64,000 bases of DNA, from assembly GCA_021296515.1 (NCBI GenBank), contig JAGWAH010000004.1:1-64000 (forward strand), written 5' to 3'. The translations under genes were made by a program, and so were the position numbers. The notes under the pieces were generated by a model that worked only from the letters and a program-made list of their open reading frames with translations, made no database searches and had not been told where the DNA came from. The stretch is from Acidobacteriota bacterium. Its GTDB lineage: Bacteria; Acidobacteriota; Vicinamibacteria; Vicinamibacterales; UBA8438. Positions 33,944 to 45,436 of the stretch are shown here, in pieces; within the stretch, counting starts at the first letter, position 1, and each line of letters begins with the position of its first letter.

Positions 33944-34855
33944 TCAGCGCACGCTGACGGTCACCCGCGACGGGTCGATACGCGTCACGCCGACAGCGGG
34001 GCTCGACTCCACGGTGACGGGGAGATTGTAGCGGCCGGGCTGGAGCCCCGCAACGTCGACGAACGCCTCGACCGCCGCGTCGTCGAGGGCCTGCACCCGG
34101 TCTCGCGGACCCAGCACGTCGACCCGCACCACCGCGGGCTCGATCGAGACCGTCCGACGGCTCTCTCCCTCGCGCACCTGCACCGCGGGCAGCGTCCGCT
34201 CGAGCGGCGCGGGCACGATCTCCACCGTCACCACGGCCGTCCCCGGCGTCCGGAGCCTGACCACGGGATCCGCTACGCCAACGGTGACCGTCGCCTGTAC
34301 CCGGCCGGAGGCCCCTTCGATCGAAACGGGCTCGGTCAGCGCCTCGGTCACACCGGCCAGCCGGCCCGCCGGCCCCACCACCTCGAAGGTGGCCGGCAAC
34401 GCGTTGAGGCCTCCGATGGCGAATCCTTCGGCCGGGCGGCCCTCGATATCCGGCACCACCCTGACCACTCGCGGTGCGCCGGCAGGCTCGAGCGACACCG
34501 CGATCGTGGCCGGCACGACCTGCACGACCTCGACACCGAACGGAACGCGGACACGACCCGCGAACATGTCGAACAGGCGCCGACCGGAACGCTCCCCGGC
34601 CAGGTCGATCGCGGCGACGACGTCGCCGCGCTGCAAACCGCTCACGATTCTGGACGCGCCACGCACACGCACACTGACCGTATCCGGCGGATCGCCTCCC
34701 ACATGCAGGAGCGGAGGCACGTTCTCGAAACCGAGCGGCACGTCGATGCCGCGCTCGACGACCGGCTGTCCCGCCACCTGGAGCCAGAACGCAACGGCAA
34801 GAGCGAACGCCAGCAGCTTGAGACCGAGATCTCGCACGCTTGCCTGCCGCAGCAT
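33944..34855 (-). CDS. cdaR: YbbR-domain regulator of diadenylate cyclase
   Basis: A 303-residue protein with one N-terminal membrane helix (LGLKLLAFALAVAFWLQVAG) and YbbR repeats outside the cytoplasm (GIDVPLGFENVPP, VRVVPDIEGRPAEGF, TVEIVPAPLERTLP). In Bacillus and Listeria CdaR modulates the cyclase CdaA. Its ATG overlaps the cdaA stop by one base (TGATG), fitting a matched pair. Confidence 0.9.
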   Translation of the reverse strand: MLRQASVRDLGLKLLAFALAVAFWLQVAGQPVVERGIDVPLGFENVPPLLHVGGDPPDTVSVRVRGASRIVSGLQRGDVVAAIDLAGERSGRRLFDMFAGRVRVPFGVEVVQVVPATIAVSLEPAGAPRVVRVVPDIEGRPAEGFAIGGLNALPATFEVVGPAGRLAGVTEALTEPVSIEGASGRVQATVTVGVADPVVRLRTPGTAVVTVEIVPAPLERTLPAVQVREGESRRTVSIEPAVVRVDVLGPRDRVQALDDAAVEAFVDVAGLQPGRYNLPVTVESSPAVGVTRIDPSRVTVSVR

Positions 34856-35658
34856 CAGAATTCGCCCGCCGCCGGACGGCCCCGGCGAGCCGGCCGCACG
34901 AGCGCCTCGAGTCTGGCCGTCAGGCGGCCGGCGTCGAGGTCGCGCTCGATCTGGCCATCGACCGCCAGAGACACCGCGCCGGTCTCCTCGGACACCACGA
35001 GCGCGACGGCGTCCGATTCCTCCGTCAACCCGATCGCGGCGCGGTGGCGCGTTCCGAGCTCCGTGCTCTGGGGGCTGACGGTCAGGGGCAGAAAGCAGGC
35101 GGCGGCCGCGATTCGCTCGTCCTGAATGACGACGGCACCGTCGTGCAGCGGTGATTCCGTCTGGAAAATGCTGACCAGCAGATCGTAGGTCACCCGCGAG
35201 TCCAGCGGAATGCCGCTGTCGACGTAGTTCCGAAGGCCGATCGCCCGTTCGATGGCGATGAGCGCCCCGACCTTGCGGCTGGCCAGCAGTCCTGCCGCGG
35301 TGACGACCTCCTCGACGGCTTCGTCCGTGGTCGCGCGACGCGTCAGGTAGCGAAACGCGGGAGCGCGGCCGAGCCTCGACAACCCCCGGCGTATATCGGC
35401 TTGAAACAGCACGATGGCCGCGAACACGATGTACCCGAACATGTCCCCGATGATCCAGTGCACCGTCCGGAGCATGGCGAGCTCGGACGCGTAGTAGAGC
35501 CCGACGAGAAGGACGCCGCCGAAGACCACCTGCGCCGCGCGAGTGTGCCGGATCAGCGTGAGGAGCTCATAGAAGAGGAACGTGACCACGGCGATGTCCA
35601 GCACGTCGCGCCAACCGACGCGAATGCCCAGCACGCCGCCGATGGCATCGAACACCAT
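34855..35658 (-). CDS. cdaA: Diadenylate cyclase CdaA
   Basis: It makes c-di-AMP from two ATP. The 267-residue protein has three N-terminal membrane helices (about 20-90) and a DAC domain with the catalytic DGA at 173-175 (LHDGAVVI) and RHR at 204-206 (GTRHRAAIG). c-di-AMP usually controls potassium uptake, osmotic balance and wall strength; no c-di-AMP phosphodiesterase is seen here. It is translated just after folP (three-base gap) and coupled to cdaR. Confidence 0.95.
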   Translation of the reverse strand: MVFDAIGGVLGIRVGWRDVLDIAVVTFLFYELLTLIRHTRAAQVVFGGVLLVGLYYASELAMLRTVHWIIGDMFGYIVFAAIVLFQADIRRGLSRLGRAPAFRYLTRRATTDEAVEEVVTAAGLLASRKVGALIAIERAIGLRNYVDSGIPLDSRVTYDLLVSIFQTESPLHDGAVVIQDERIAAAACFLPLTVSPQSTELGTRHRAAIGLTEESDAVALVVSEETGAVSLAVDGQIERDLDAGRLTARLEALVRPARRGRPAAGEF

Positions 35659-35661
35659 CCT

Positions 35662-36582
35662 TCAGTTTTCCTGCCTCGGCGCATGCGGCGCGGCTCGCTC
35701 CGAATGGTCGCCCGCCGCGGTGAGGGCGGCCATGCGTATCGCGTCCGCCACCCGGATCACGTCGCCGTGCGCGTCCACGCGGTGCGCGCGGACGATGTGC
35801 GCGCCGAGCCACACCGCGGCGGCAACGGCGGCCGCGGTCCCCCATTCCCGATCCCCCGGCGGGCGTTTCCCGAGTGCCGCAGTCAGGAACGACTTGCGGG
35901 ACGGCCCGACGAGGATCGGGCGGTCCAGGCACCGCAGCGATGGCAACGCCGCGAGCGCGGCCCACGTCGCGTCCGCCCTCTTCGCGAATCCGAGGCCCGG
36001 GTCGACCACGATCTGCTCGCGCGGCAACCCGGCCGAGACCGCCCGGTCGACGAGCGCCCCCAGCTCGGCGGCGACCTCGCGGCCGACGTCGCGATAACGG
36101 GCGTGCCGGTACATCTCACGTGAGCCGCCGCGATTGTGCATGAGCACCAGCGGTGCGCCGGCGGCGGCCGCCACGCTCGCCAGCACCGTCCCCGAAGCGA
36201 GTCCGGAGACATCGTTGATCATCGCCGCGCCATGATCCAGCGCGGCTTCGGCAACCTCGACCTTGTACGTGTCGACGGAAATCGGCGCGCGCACCCGCCC
36301 GGCGAGCCGATCCAGCACCGGCAGGACCCGCCGCATCTCTTCCTGGACGGGCACGGGCTCCGCGCCCGGCCGGGTCGATTCACCGCCGATGTCGAGCAGG
36401 TCCGCCCCGGCATCGTCGAGCGCCATGGCCCGCTCCGCCGCATGCGCGGGGTCCAGAAACTCCCCGCCGTCCGCGAACGAGTCCGGCGTGACGTTGACGA
36501 TGCCCATCACCAGCGTGCGCGCCCCCATCACCAGAGTGCGGCCCCCCGGCAGCGAGAGCGTGTGCGGCGTCCGTGGGGTCAT
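35662..36582 (-). CDS. folP: Dihydropteroate synthase with internal tandem duplication
   Basis: It joins p-aminobenzoate and the pterin diphosphate in folate synthesis (306 residues). GIVNVTPDSFADGG, DIGGESTRPGAEPV, INDVSG, and DPGLGFAKR with GPSRKSFL are the conserved loops. The N-terminus reads RTLVMGARTLVMG: a 21-base tandem duplication repeats the strand leading into the barrel. The start at 36582 (MTPRTPH) is preferred over a Met 12 codons earlier. Next gene in the tilS-ftsH-folP-cdaA-cdaR-glmM order. Confidence 0.93.
   Translation of the reverse strand: MTPRTPHTLSLPGGRTLVMGARTLVMGIVNVTPDSFADGGEFLDPAHAAERAMALDDAGADLLDIGGESTRPGAEPVPVQEEMRRVLPVLDRLAGRVRAPISVDTYKVEVAEAALDHGAAMINDVSGLASGTVLASVAAAAGAPLVLMHNRGGSREMYRHARYRDVGREVAAELGALVDRAVSAGLPREQIVVDPGLGFAKRADATWAALAALPSLRCLDRPILVGPSRKSFLTAALGKRPPGDREWGTAAAVAAAVWLGAHIVRAHRVDAHGDVIRVADAIRMAALTAAGDHSERAAPHAPRQEN
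36499..36540. repeat. 21-base tandem duplication in folP
   Basis: Two adjacent 21-base copies that both encode RTLVMG plus one residue, with only a few base differences, at the start of the barrel strand of dihydropteroate synthase. The change adds seven residues before the pterin-binding site. Confidence 0.7.
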
Positions 36583-36655
36583 GCTCGTTCCGAAGCAACC
36601 GACAGCTCCGGCCGCCAACGGCGCCGGGCGTGACGGCCGGACGGGATTCGAACCC

Positions 36656-38577
<1,922 letters not shown>

Positions 38578-38581
<4 letters not shown>

Positions 38582-40035
38582 ACGGAACCTCCCGTCTTCA
38601 CGATCTTCAAGATTATCACGCCTTCGTCCGAGCCGATCATTCTCGCTCCCTCCCCCAACCCGTGCTCCGCGACCCACACGATCCCGAGCCGGTCGTCCAC
38701 CACCAGTGGAACGGTTGCGCGCCGGTCGCGGGGGACCTTGCGATCCACGAAGAAGTCCTGCAGCTTCTTCCTGCGCCCGCCGAGCCCGAGCGGCCGGAAC
38801 ACGTCGCCGGGACGCCAGCTCCGCACCATCAACGGCGACGTGATCCGCGCCGCCGGCAGCGCTGCGACGTCACCGCGGGCGGCGAGTCGCGCGGGCCGTT
38901 CGCCCCGCTCGGCCACGATGCGCACACCGGCGGCGGCGATCTCCACCTCGCCGGGCACCGCCAGCGGGTACTCGTAGCGCTCGGCGCCGGCAGCGGGCGC
39001 CGGCCGCCCCCACCGGCGCGTGAAGCCCAGCAACGTTCCTCGCCGCTCGACCCGGCAGCCGGGGAAATCCGCCGCAACGGGCGCCGTCCCATCCGCTTCC
39101 GCCAGCCGCCGCAGGCGCTCCACGTGATCGAAGCCGACCCGCCGGCCGCCGGCCCGCTCCAGGACCTGCAGGGCGACCCGCCGAGCCAGCGCCGGGTGGG
39201 CCGCCGCCAGCCGCGCCGCGTCGATCTCGAAGCGCCCCCCTGCGAACTCTCCCCCCGCGTCGAGGGGCCCCTCCCTGTATTGGACGATCTCGGCCGCCGC
39301 CGCGTTCGCCGCCTGATCCAGCCAGTCGGCGTCGTCGCGCGCAATCGACGCATCGCGGGCCAGCACATCGGTGACGGCCGCGGAGAAGTGCTCGGCGAGG
39401 AACGGTATCAGCCTGCGCCGCACGCGATTGCGCAGGATGCGCTCGTCGCGGTTGCTCGGATCCTCGCGATGTGGCAGGCCGCGCAGGCGCAGGTAGTCGC
39501 GGAGCTCCTCCCGACGGCAGTCCAGCAGGGGACGCACGACGCCGCCGATGCGGGGTCGGATGCCGCCCAGTCCGGCCGGCCCGGCGCCGCGGATCAGCCG
39601 CAACAGCACCGTCTCGGCCTGATCGTCGCGGGTGTGTCCGGTGGCCACGAGATCGGCCCGCCCCTCCCGCACGGCGCGCGCGAACCACTCGTAGCGAACC
39701 CGGTGTCCCGCCGCCTCGATGGAGATCCGCTCCGCACGCGCGCGTGCGGCCACGTCGACGCGCTCGACGGTGACGGGGACCCCGAGCGTTGCGGCGACGT
39801 CGCGGCAGAACGCCTCGTCCTCGTCGGACACCGCCCCCCGCAACCGGTGGTTGACGTGCAGCAGTCCGGCAACCGACCAGCTCGCAACGGGCGCCAGCTC
39901 GCACAGGAGGGCGCCGAGCGCCACCGAGTCGCCGCCGCCGGAGCAGGCCACCAGCACGCGCGCGCCCGTTGGAAGGAGCGCCTCGCGCTCGAGGGACTGC
40001 CGGACGCGGTGCGCGAGTGGTGACACCGGCCTCAC
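38578..40035 (-). CDS. tilS: tRNA(Ile)-lysidine synthase
   Basis: It attaches lysine to cytidine 34 of tRNA-Ile(CAU), so that AUA is read. The protein has 485 residues; the PP-loop motif SGGGDS is at 32-37, [10 protein letters not shown] and [17 protein letters not shown] follow, and the C-terminal TilS domains end in [23 protein letters not shown]. The start is a GTG at 40035, with a second in-frame GTG three codons on. A tRNA with CAU anticodon, a possible substrate, lies 2 kb upstream on the same strand. Confidence 0.95.
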
Positions 40036-40048
40036 TCCAGCCGCCGGC

Positions 40049-40702
40049 TCAGATGCCGGCGAGATCCCTTACTCCGTCCCGAAACACCCGGAAACTCGGC
40101 GACCGGTTCCGGTTCATGTCCATGTGCGGCGCGATTTGCCCGGCCCACTCGCACTTCGCCTTGCCCGCTGTCGGGTATCCGCCACGCTGAAGATGCACAG
40201 ATCCGCCGGGATGAACGGCATCCGCGAGGACCTCCCATGTACCGCAGATGCTGTCCTGCCTGTAGCCATGGAGAACGGTGTCCGTCGCGTTGGGATAGGC
40301 AGCCTTCACCGCGCGACGATCGCCCAACAGCCACGCCTCACCTTCCTCGATTGCTATCCTGAACAGTGTTCTCGGACGCGGATCGCACCCGTGCAGCACC
40401 CGGAGCAACTCCTGCTTGAATGTCCGACAATCCCGGTCGTCCAAGTCGACAACGACAACGACGCAGCCGAGCCGCGGCTGAAGACTTCGCCCGTATCCAC
40501 GCAGAAGTCGCGGCAACTGTTTGAGCAGGAGTCGTTTTCTCGGATCCGTTGCCGCATGAAGATTCTTGGGTATCCGGCCGATGCCCTTGTACGCGTGCAT
40601 TCTCCAGGAATGATCCGCGCCATTCGTACCGAGAATCTTTTCCAGCACGACATCCAGCGCGATGCTGCCAGACTGGTCCTCCACCAACACTTCAAAGTGC
40701 AT
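40049..40702 (-). CDS. DUF4276-like (TOPRIM-related) protein, ATPase partner
   Basis: A 217-residue protein resembling DUF4276/RloB-type families, which have a TOPRIM-like fold. An N-terminal glutamate (FEVLVEDQSG) and an acidic motif (VVVVVDLDDRDC, about 83-94) sit where the catalytic acids of TOPRIM nucleases occur; a third acidic group EEGEAWLLGD follows. It starts three bases after the ATPase stop. Base composition is visibly less GC-rich than flanking genes, a sign of transfer. Two-gene ATPase + TOPRIM-like sets (PARIS, OLD-like, AbiL-like) act against phage; that role here is inference. Confidence 0.7.
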   Translation of the reverse strand: MHFEVLVEDQSGSIALDVVLEKILGTNGADHSWRMHAYKGIGRIPKNLHAATDPRKRLLLKQLPRLLRGYGRSLQPRLGCVVVVVDLDDRDCRTFKQELLRVLHGCDPRPRTLFRIAIEEGEAWLLGDRRAVKAAYPNATDTVLHGYRQDSICGTWEVLADAVHPGGSVHLQRGGYPTAGKAKCEWAGQIAPHMDMNRNRSPSFRVFRDGVRDLAGI

Positions 40703-40705
40703 CCG

Positions 40706-42001
40706 CTATTTCCGATCCAGATACTCGCTGTACCAAAGACCGCCGAGTGGCAGCCCCTCCTCGACCATGGCTCTGACGACGTCGTTGTCGCTGGCTCGGG
40801 AAACCTTTGCAAAGCCATCTGCCCGTTTCTCCAGAATCCAGGTTTCATCCGGCTTTAGCGCGTCGACAAAATACGGCTGGTGTGTCGTAACGAAGACCTG
40901 CGGGGCGTTCTTTCCAGCCGTGGCGTGCGCGCGAAGCTCCTCGGCCAGCACCTCCAGCAACTTGTGATAGAGTCCGTTCTCGGGTTCCTCGATGCAGATG
41001 AACGGCGGGGGCTGTGGATCTGCAAGCATGATCAGGTAGGCAAAGACCTTCAATGTGCCGTCGGACATCTGTTGTGCGTAGAAGGGATCTCGAAATCCCT
41101 TGTCGTTGAAACGAAGCAGCAGTCGTCCGTCCGGACTTCGCTCGGTATCGATCCGGTCGATGCCTGGGATTCGGCCGGCAATACGCGTCAAGATGTCTTT
41201 GAATCGGTCGGGCTGTTCGCGCTCCATGAACTCCACGACGTTGCCAAGGTTGTCACCGTCCACGTTCAGATGCTTCTGCGGCCCTGCGAGCGGCAAACTC
41301 CTCGCCGCGTGCGGGGTGAAGTAGCTCAAGTACCACCCTTCAACGAACTGCCGAAAGGACGATATTCTGGGGTGTTGCTTCAACGCCCCGAGAGTCGCGA
41401 TGCCGAGCTTGCGCCTGTCCTGCAACTCAACTATCTCGGTCTCCGCGCTCTCTTCCCCGGGCACTCCTCTTTCGAGCCGATCAATCAGCGACTCGAGTTC
41501 AGAAACGCTCTCATGAGTCTCGTCGAACCGTCGGCCCTGGGCCTCGCCCTTCCAGGCCAAGCCTCTGCCATCGTGCATCATCAGGAACGAAAAGGGCCGT
41601 CCGTGGCTCTGCCCCTTGCGGCGCTGGCGAAGGCGTTCACGAGAGACGTACGGCCGTCCCGAATCATCCAGGTCGATCTCCAGCTCGTACGTGATGGGAC
41701 GGGCTCTCGCTTCTTGTCTGTAGTAGAGCTCAAATCGGATCGATTCGTCACTCGCTTGGGAGCGAATCCGCTGGAACCCGCCGCGTCCCCGCGTGTCGCA
41801 CGCCTCCTCGACGCCCACCTTCAGGCAGTCGGCAAGAAAACCGAAGGCGTCGAACAACGAGCTCTTGCCCACCCCGTTCTTCCCGATCACGACGGACATC
41901 GGCGTCAAGGGCTGGACGCGCTGCGTGTTCCACAGCTTGCCGAGCGTCAGGTTCTTCAGTACCCGGTAGTTCGCGATCCGGATACCCTCGATCTTCGCCA
42001 T
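40706..42001 (-). CDS. AAA (SMC/RecF-like) ATPase, putative defence module
   Basis: A 431-residue ABC-like ATPase of the AAA_21 type. N-terminal IEGIRIANYRVLKNL, Walker A GKNGVGKS at 40-47, then a long middle region, MSDGTLKVFAYLIML as the signature, Walker B FICIEEPENGLYHKL and TTHQPYFVDAL. This is the layout of ATPases in RloA, AbiLi and PARIS AriA. It reads into the DUF4276-like gene. Its start is 80 bases downstream of tRNA(CAU), a usual landing site for mobile DNA, and its GC content is lower than in neighbours. Confidence 0.8.
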   Translation of the reverse strand: MAKIEGIRIANYRVLKNLTLGKLWNTQRVQPLTPMSVVIGKNGVGKSSLFDAFGFLADCLKVGVEEACDTRGRGGFQRIRSQASDESIRFELYYRQEARARPITYELEIDLDDSGRPYVSRERLRQRRKGQSHGRPFSFLMMHDGRGLAWKGEAQGRRFDETHESVSELESLIDRLERGVPGEESAETEIVELQDRRKLGIATLGALKQHPRISSFRQFVEGWYLSYFTPHAARSLPLAGPQKHLNVDGDNLGNVVEFMEREQPDRFKDILTRIAGRIPGIDRIDTERSPDGRLLLRFNDKGFRDPFYAQQMSDGTLKVFAYLIMLADPQPPPFICIEEPENGLYHKLLEVLAEELRAHATAGKNAPQVFVTTHQPYFVDALKPDETWILEKRADGFAKVSRASDNDVVRAMVEEGLPLGGLWYSEYLDRK

Positions 42002-42081
42002 GGCTTCGGTTCCTCGCGTCGAACGGCTGCCCGCCTGGCCCGAAATCGCCCGCGGGGCCGGACCGGGGCGAGGGAAGGAGG

Positions 42082-42158
42082 TGGTGCCGGTGCAGGGACT
42101 TGAACCCCGGACCTAGCGGATATGAGCCGCTTGCTCTAACCATCTGAGCTACACCGGC
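42082..42158 (-). tRNA. tRNA with CAU anticodon (Met, or Ile2)
   Basis: A complete 77-base cloverleaf with encoded CCA: seven-base acceptor stem GCCGGTG / CACCGGC, D-arm with AGCTCAGATGGTTAGAGC, anticodon stem AGCGG / CCGCT around loop CTCATAT (anticodon CAT), five-base variable loop and T-arm with TTCAAGT. The acceptor starts with a paired G, so it is not the initiator. CAU tRNAs are either elongator Met or the lysidine-modified Ile2; the choice needs comparison with the other CAU tRNAs of the genome. Confidence 0.93.
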
Positions 42159-42210
42159 CAGCGCCACGGGCATCGCCCGGGCGGGTCTGCGCGGGTCGGC
42201 CCGGCCGACC

Positions 42211-43254
42211 CTACAGGATCAGCATCGCGTCGCCGTAGCTGTAGAACCGGTAGCGCCGCTCCACCGCGTCGCGGTACGCGGCCAGGATCGCCTCGCGGCC
42301 GGCGAACGCACAGACCAGCAGCAGGAGCGACGAGCGGGGCAGATGGAAGTTGGTGAGCAGACCGCCGACCACCTGGAAGTCGAAATCGCCATGGATGTAG
42401 AGGTCGGTCTCGCCGGCCTCCGGTGCGAGGCGGCCGCCGTGGGCGCGGGCGACAGCCTCCAGCGTACGGGTGGTGGTGGTGCCGACGGCGACGACCCGGC
42501 GTCCTTCGTCCAGAGCGCGATTGACCGCCGCCGCCGTCGACGCCGGTACGGTGTAGCGCTCGGCCGCAACGCGATGGGCCTCCACCTCCTCGGTCCGCAC
42601 CGGCTCGAACGTGCCGTAGCCGACGTGCAGGGTGATCGCATGCCGCTCGACGCCCCGCGCACGGAGCCGGTCGAGCAGCGCCGGTGTGAAGTGCAGTCCG
42701 GCGGTCGGCGCCGCCACCGAGCCGCGCGCCGCCGCGTAGACGGTCTGGTAGCGTTCCACGTCGATTGCCCGATCCGCCCGCCGGATGTAGGGCGGCAACG
42801 GAACATGCCCGATAGCGTCGATGGCGGCGTCGACGGCGCCGCCATCCGCAGCCAGGCGGACCGTGCGCCGCCCATGGTAGTGACGGTCGAGCACCTCCAG
42901 GTCCAGGCGGCGTCCGCCGCCCTCGAACACCGCGCGGGAGCCGACCTTCAGCTTCTGTCCCGGGTGGACGAGGGCATCCCAGCGGTCACCGCCGATCCTT
43001 CCCAGCAACAGGCACTCGACGGCGCCCCCGCTCGGCTCGCGGCGCCCGAGCAGCCGCGCCGGCACCACGCGCGTGTCGTTGACGACGAGGACGTCGCCCG
43101 GCGCCAGCAGCGCCGCGAGGTCGGAGACTCGCTGGTGCGAACGCGCTCCCGTCCCACGATCGAGACGCATCAGGCGGGCCGCGTCGCGCACCGGCGCCGC
43201 CTCCTGTGCGATCAGCGCGGCGGGCAGCTCGTAGTCGAAGTCCGACAGGCGCAT
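42211..43254 (-). CDS. queA: S-adenosylmethionine:tRNA ribosyltransferase-isomerase
   Basis: It moves the ribosyl part of SAM onto preQ1 in tRNA, making epoxyqueuosine (347 residues). MRLSDFDYELPAALIAQ, NDTRVVPARL, AAPTAGLHFTPALL and VGYGTFEPV are signatures, and the C-terminus ends FYSYGDAMLIL as usual. There is no clear ribosome site before the ATG at 43254. With queC and yhhQ at 28.5-29.9 kb it shows that the cell makes queuosine. Confidence 0.96.
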   Translation of the reverse strand: MRLSDFDYELPAALIAQEAAPVRDAARLMRLDRGTGARSHQRVSDLAALLAPGDVLVVNDTRVVPARLLGRREPSGGAVECLLLGRIGGDRWDALVHPGQKLKVGSRAVFEGGGRRLDLEVLDRHYHGRRTVRLAADGGAVDAAIDAIGHVPLPPYIRRADRAIDVERYQTVYAAARGSVAAPTAGLHFTPALLDRLRARGVERHAITLHVGYGTFEPVRTEEVEAHRVAAERYTVPASTAAAVNRALDEGRRVVAVGTTTTRTLEAVARAHGGRLAPEAGETDLYIHGDFDFQVVGGLLTNFHLPRSSLLLLVCAFAGREAILAAYRDAVERRYRFYSYGDAMLIL

Positions 43255-43271
43255 GGGAGGGCCGGGCGTCC

Positions 43272-44303
43272 TCAGCCCGCCCAGCGCAGCAGCACGGCGC
43301 CGACGGTGAAGCCGGCCCCGACCGATGCCAGCAGCACCCGCGCCCCCTTGGGCAGGCGGCCTTCCCGCCGCGCATCGGCGAGCGCGAGCGGAATCGTCGC
43401 GGCGGTGGTGTTCCCGAACCGCTCGATGTTGACGATCACCTTGTCGCGGTCGACACCCAGGTGCTCCGCGGCGCTCATGATGATCCGCCGGTTCGCCTGG
43501 TGCGAGACGAACAGATCGACGTCGCCCGCATCGAGCCCGTTCGCCTCGAGCACCCGCCGGCAGATCTCGGACATCTTGCGGACCGCGAACTTGAACACCG
43601 CGGGACCGTCCTGATGCACGTAGTGGAGGCGTGCATCGACCGTCTCGCGGGTGGCCGGCCGCAGGCTGCCGCCCGCCGGCATGCACAGCGCCGGGCCGCC
43701 GCTGCCGTCGATCTCGTGCGCGAAGTCGATGATCCCCGGCTCGCCGTCCGCGGCCGGCGACACGACCACCGCCCCGGCGCCGTCGCCGAACAGCACGCAG
43801 GTGGCGCGATCCTGGAAGTCGATGATCGACGACATCACGTCGGCGCCGATGACGAGCGCGTGGTCGTGGGCGCCGCTGGCCACCATCTGGGCGCCCGTCG
43901 TCAGCGCGAAGGTGAACCCGGAGCAGGCGGCCCCGAGGTCGAAGCCCCAGGCGTTGGTGGCGCCGATCTTGTGCTGCACGAGGCACGCCGTGCTGGGAAA
44001 GAACATGTCGGGCGTGGTCGTCGCCACGACGATGAAGCCGATCTGCTCGGGGCTCACCCCCGCCTCCGCCAGCGCGGCAATCGCCGCCTCCTTGCCGAGG
44101 TCCGACGACGCGACGCCCTCGTCGACCACGTGCCGCTCGCGGATGCCGGTGCGCTTCAGAATCCAGGCATCGGTCGTGTCGACCAGCCTCTCGAGGTCGG
44201 CGTTCGTGAGCACGCGCGGCGGCACATAGGTGCCGAGCGACGTGACCTTGACACGCCGCCGCGCGCCGCCTCCGTCGAATCGCCCACCGGTTCCGTTCGC
44301 CAC
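43272..44303 (-). CDS. fabH: 3-oxoacyl-ACP synthase III
   Basis: It starts fatty-acid chains by condensing acetyl-CoA (or branched acyl-CoA) with malonyl-ACP. The length is 343 residues. The catalytic triad is Cys in LGAACSGF, His in SHQANRRI and Asn in [17 protein letters not shown] and the C-terminal [16 protein letters not shown] are conserved. The first 17 residues ([14 protein letters not shown]) are not conserved; a GTG at 44252 ([12 protein letters not shown]) may be the true start. It lies between ruvB and queA on the same strand, away from other fab genes. Confidence 0.94.
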   Translation of the reverse strand: MANGTGGRFDGGGARRRVKVTSLGTYVPPRVLTNADLERLVDTTDAWILKRTGIRERHVVDEGVASSDLGKEAAIAALAEAGVSPEQIGFIVVATTTPDMFFPSTACLVQHKIGATNAWGFDLGAACSGFTFALTTGAQMVASGAHDHALVIGADVMSSIIDFQDRATCVLFGDGAGAVVVSPAADGEPGIIDFAHEIDGSGGPALCMPAGGSLRPATRETVDARLHYVHQDGPAVFKFAVRKMSEICRRVLEANGLDAGDVDLFVSHQANRRIIMSAAEHLGVDRDKVIVNIERFGNTTAATIPLALADARREGRLPKGARVLLASVGAGFTVGAVLLRWAG

Positions 44304-44355
44304 TCGCTTCGTCCTTGTCTCCGGCAGCCGCTGCCGGTGATGCCCGCCCGCGGCA

Positions 44356-45375
44356 CTACAGCAGCCGGGGGTGCCGCTCCGGGCTCGCCAACCCGAAGTA
44401 GTCGTAGGCGCGGGCCGTCGCCATGCGCCCGCGCGGCGTCCGGTCGAGAAAGCCGGCCTGAATCAGGTACGGCTCGTAGATGTCCTCGATCGCGTCCTTC
44501 TCTTCGCTGATGGCGGCGGCGAGGCTGTTGAGCCCGACCGGTCCGCCCCCGAACTTGTCGATGATGGCGTGCAGCAGCCGCCGGTCCGCCTCGTCGAAGC
44601 CCTGCTCGTCGACTTCCAGCAGGGTCAGCGCGTTGCGCGCGACCTCCAGCGTGATGGCGCCGTCGGCGCGCACCTCGGCGTAGTCGCGCACGCGCCGCAG
44701 CAGCCGGTTGGCGACGCGTGGCGTCCCGCGCGAGCGGCGGGCGATCTCCGCCGTCGCCGCCGCATCGATGGGTACCCCGAGAATGCGCCCCGAGCGCGTC
44801 ACGATCTCCACCAGGTCGCGCTCGGCATAGAAGTCGAGCCGGTGCACGATCCCGAACCGGGCCCGCAGCGGCGACGTCAGCAGCCCCGCGCGGGTCGTGG
44901 CGCCTATCAGCGTGAACCGCTGGAGGGGGACCTTCACCGAGCGGGCGCTCGGCCCCTGCCCGATGACGATGTCGAGCTCGTAGTCCTCCATCGCGGGATA
45001 GAGGATCTCCTCGATGGCGGGGCTCATGCGGTGGATCTCGTCGATGAACAGCACTTCCCGCGCCTTCAGGTTCGTCAGGATCGCCGCGAGATCGCCCGGC
45101 TTCTCCAGCACCGGGCCGGCCGTGCCCCGCACCGGCACGCGCAGCTCGTTGCCGATGACGTGGGCCAGCGTCGTCTTGCCGAGTCCGGGCGGCCCGTAGA
45201 GCAGCACGTGGTCGAGCGCCTCGCCGCGGTTGCGCGTCGCGGTGACGGCGACGGTGAGGTTCTCGCGCACGCGGTCCTGGCCGATGTAGTCGTCGAGGGA
45301 ACGCGGGCGGAGACCGGCCTCGTACTGGGCGTCCTCCTCCGCCCGCACCGTGCTCAGAACGTGATCGGCAGTCAC
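44356..45375 (-). CDS. ruvB: Holliday junction branch migration helicase RuvB
   Basis: An AAA+ motor of 339 residues that drives branch migration with Ruv[16 protein letters not shown], Walker A GPPGLGKT, Walker [28 protein letters not shown] and the C-terminal winged helix ([20 protein letters not shown]) are all standard. Sixty-one bases separate it from ruvA. Confidence 0.97.
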   Translation of the reverse strand: MTADHVLSTVRAEEDAQYEAGLRPRSLDDYIGQDRVRENLTVAVTATRNRGEALDHVLLYGPPGLGKTTLAHVIGNELRVPVRGTAGPVLEKPGDLAAILTNLKAREVLFIDEIHRMSPAIEEILYPAMEDYELDIVIGQGPSARSVKVPLQRFTLIGATTRAGLLTSPLRARFGIVHRLDFYAERDLVEIVTRSGRILGVPIDAAATAEIARRSRGTPRVANRLLRRVRDYAEVRADGAITLEVARNALTLLEVDEQGFDEADRRLLHAIIDKFGGGPVGLNSLAAAISEEKDAIEDIYEPYLIQAGFLDRTPRGRMATARAYDYFGLASPERHPRLL

Positions 45376-45436
45376 CGCCCGACCATTCTATGCGCCGGAC
45401 GGACGCCGCGGCCGGCCGGCCGGTCCGGGGACCGGG

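Noticed and set aside
40036-40050. Direct repeat of the tRNA(CAU) 3' end at the far side of the ATPase/DUF4276 pair
   Set aside because: Looked for as evidence of site-specific integration; no copy of the T-arm or acceptor end is present near 40040, and no integrase gene is in the window.
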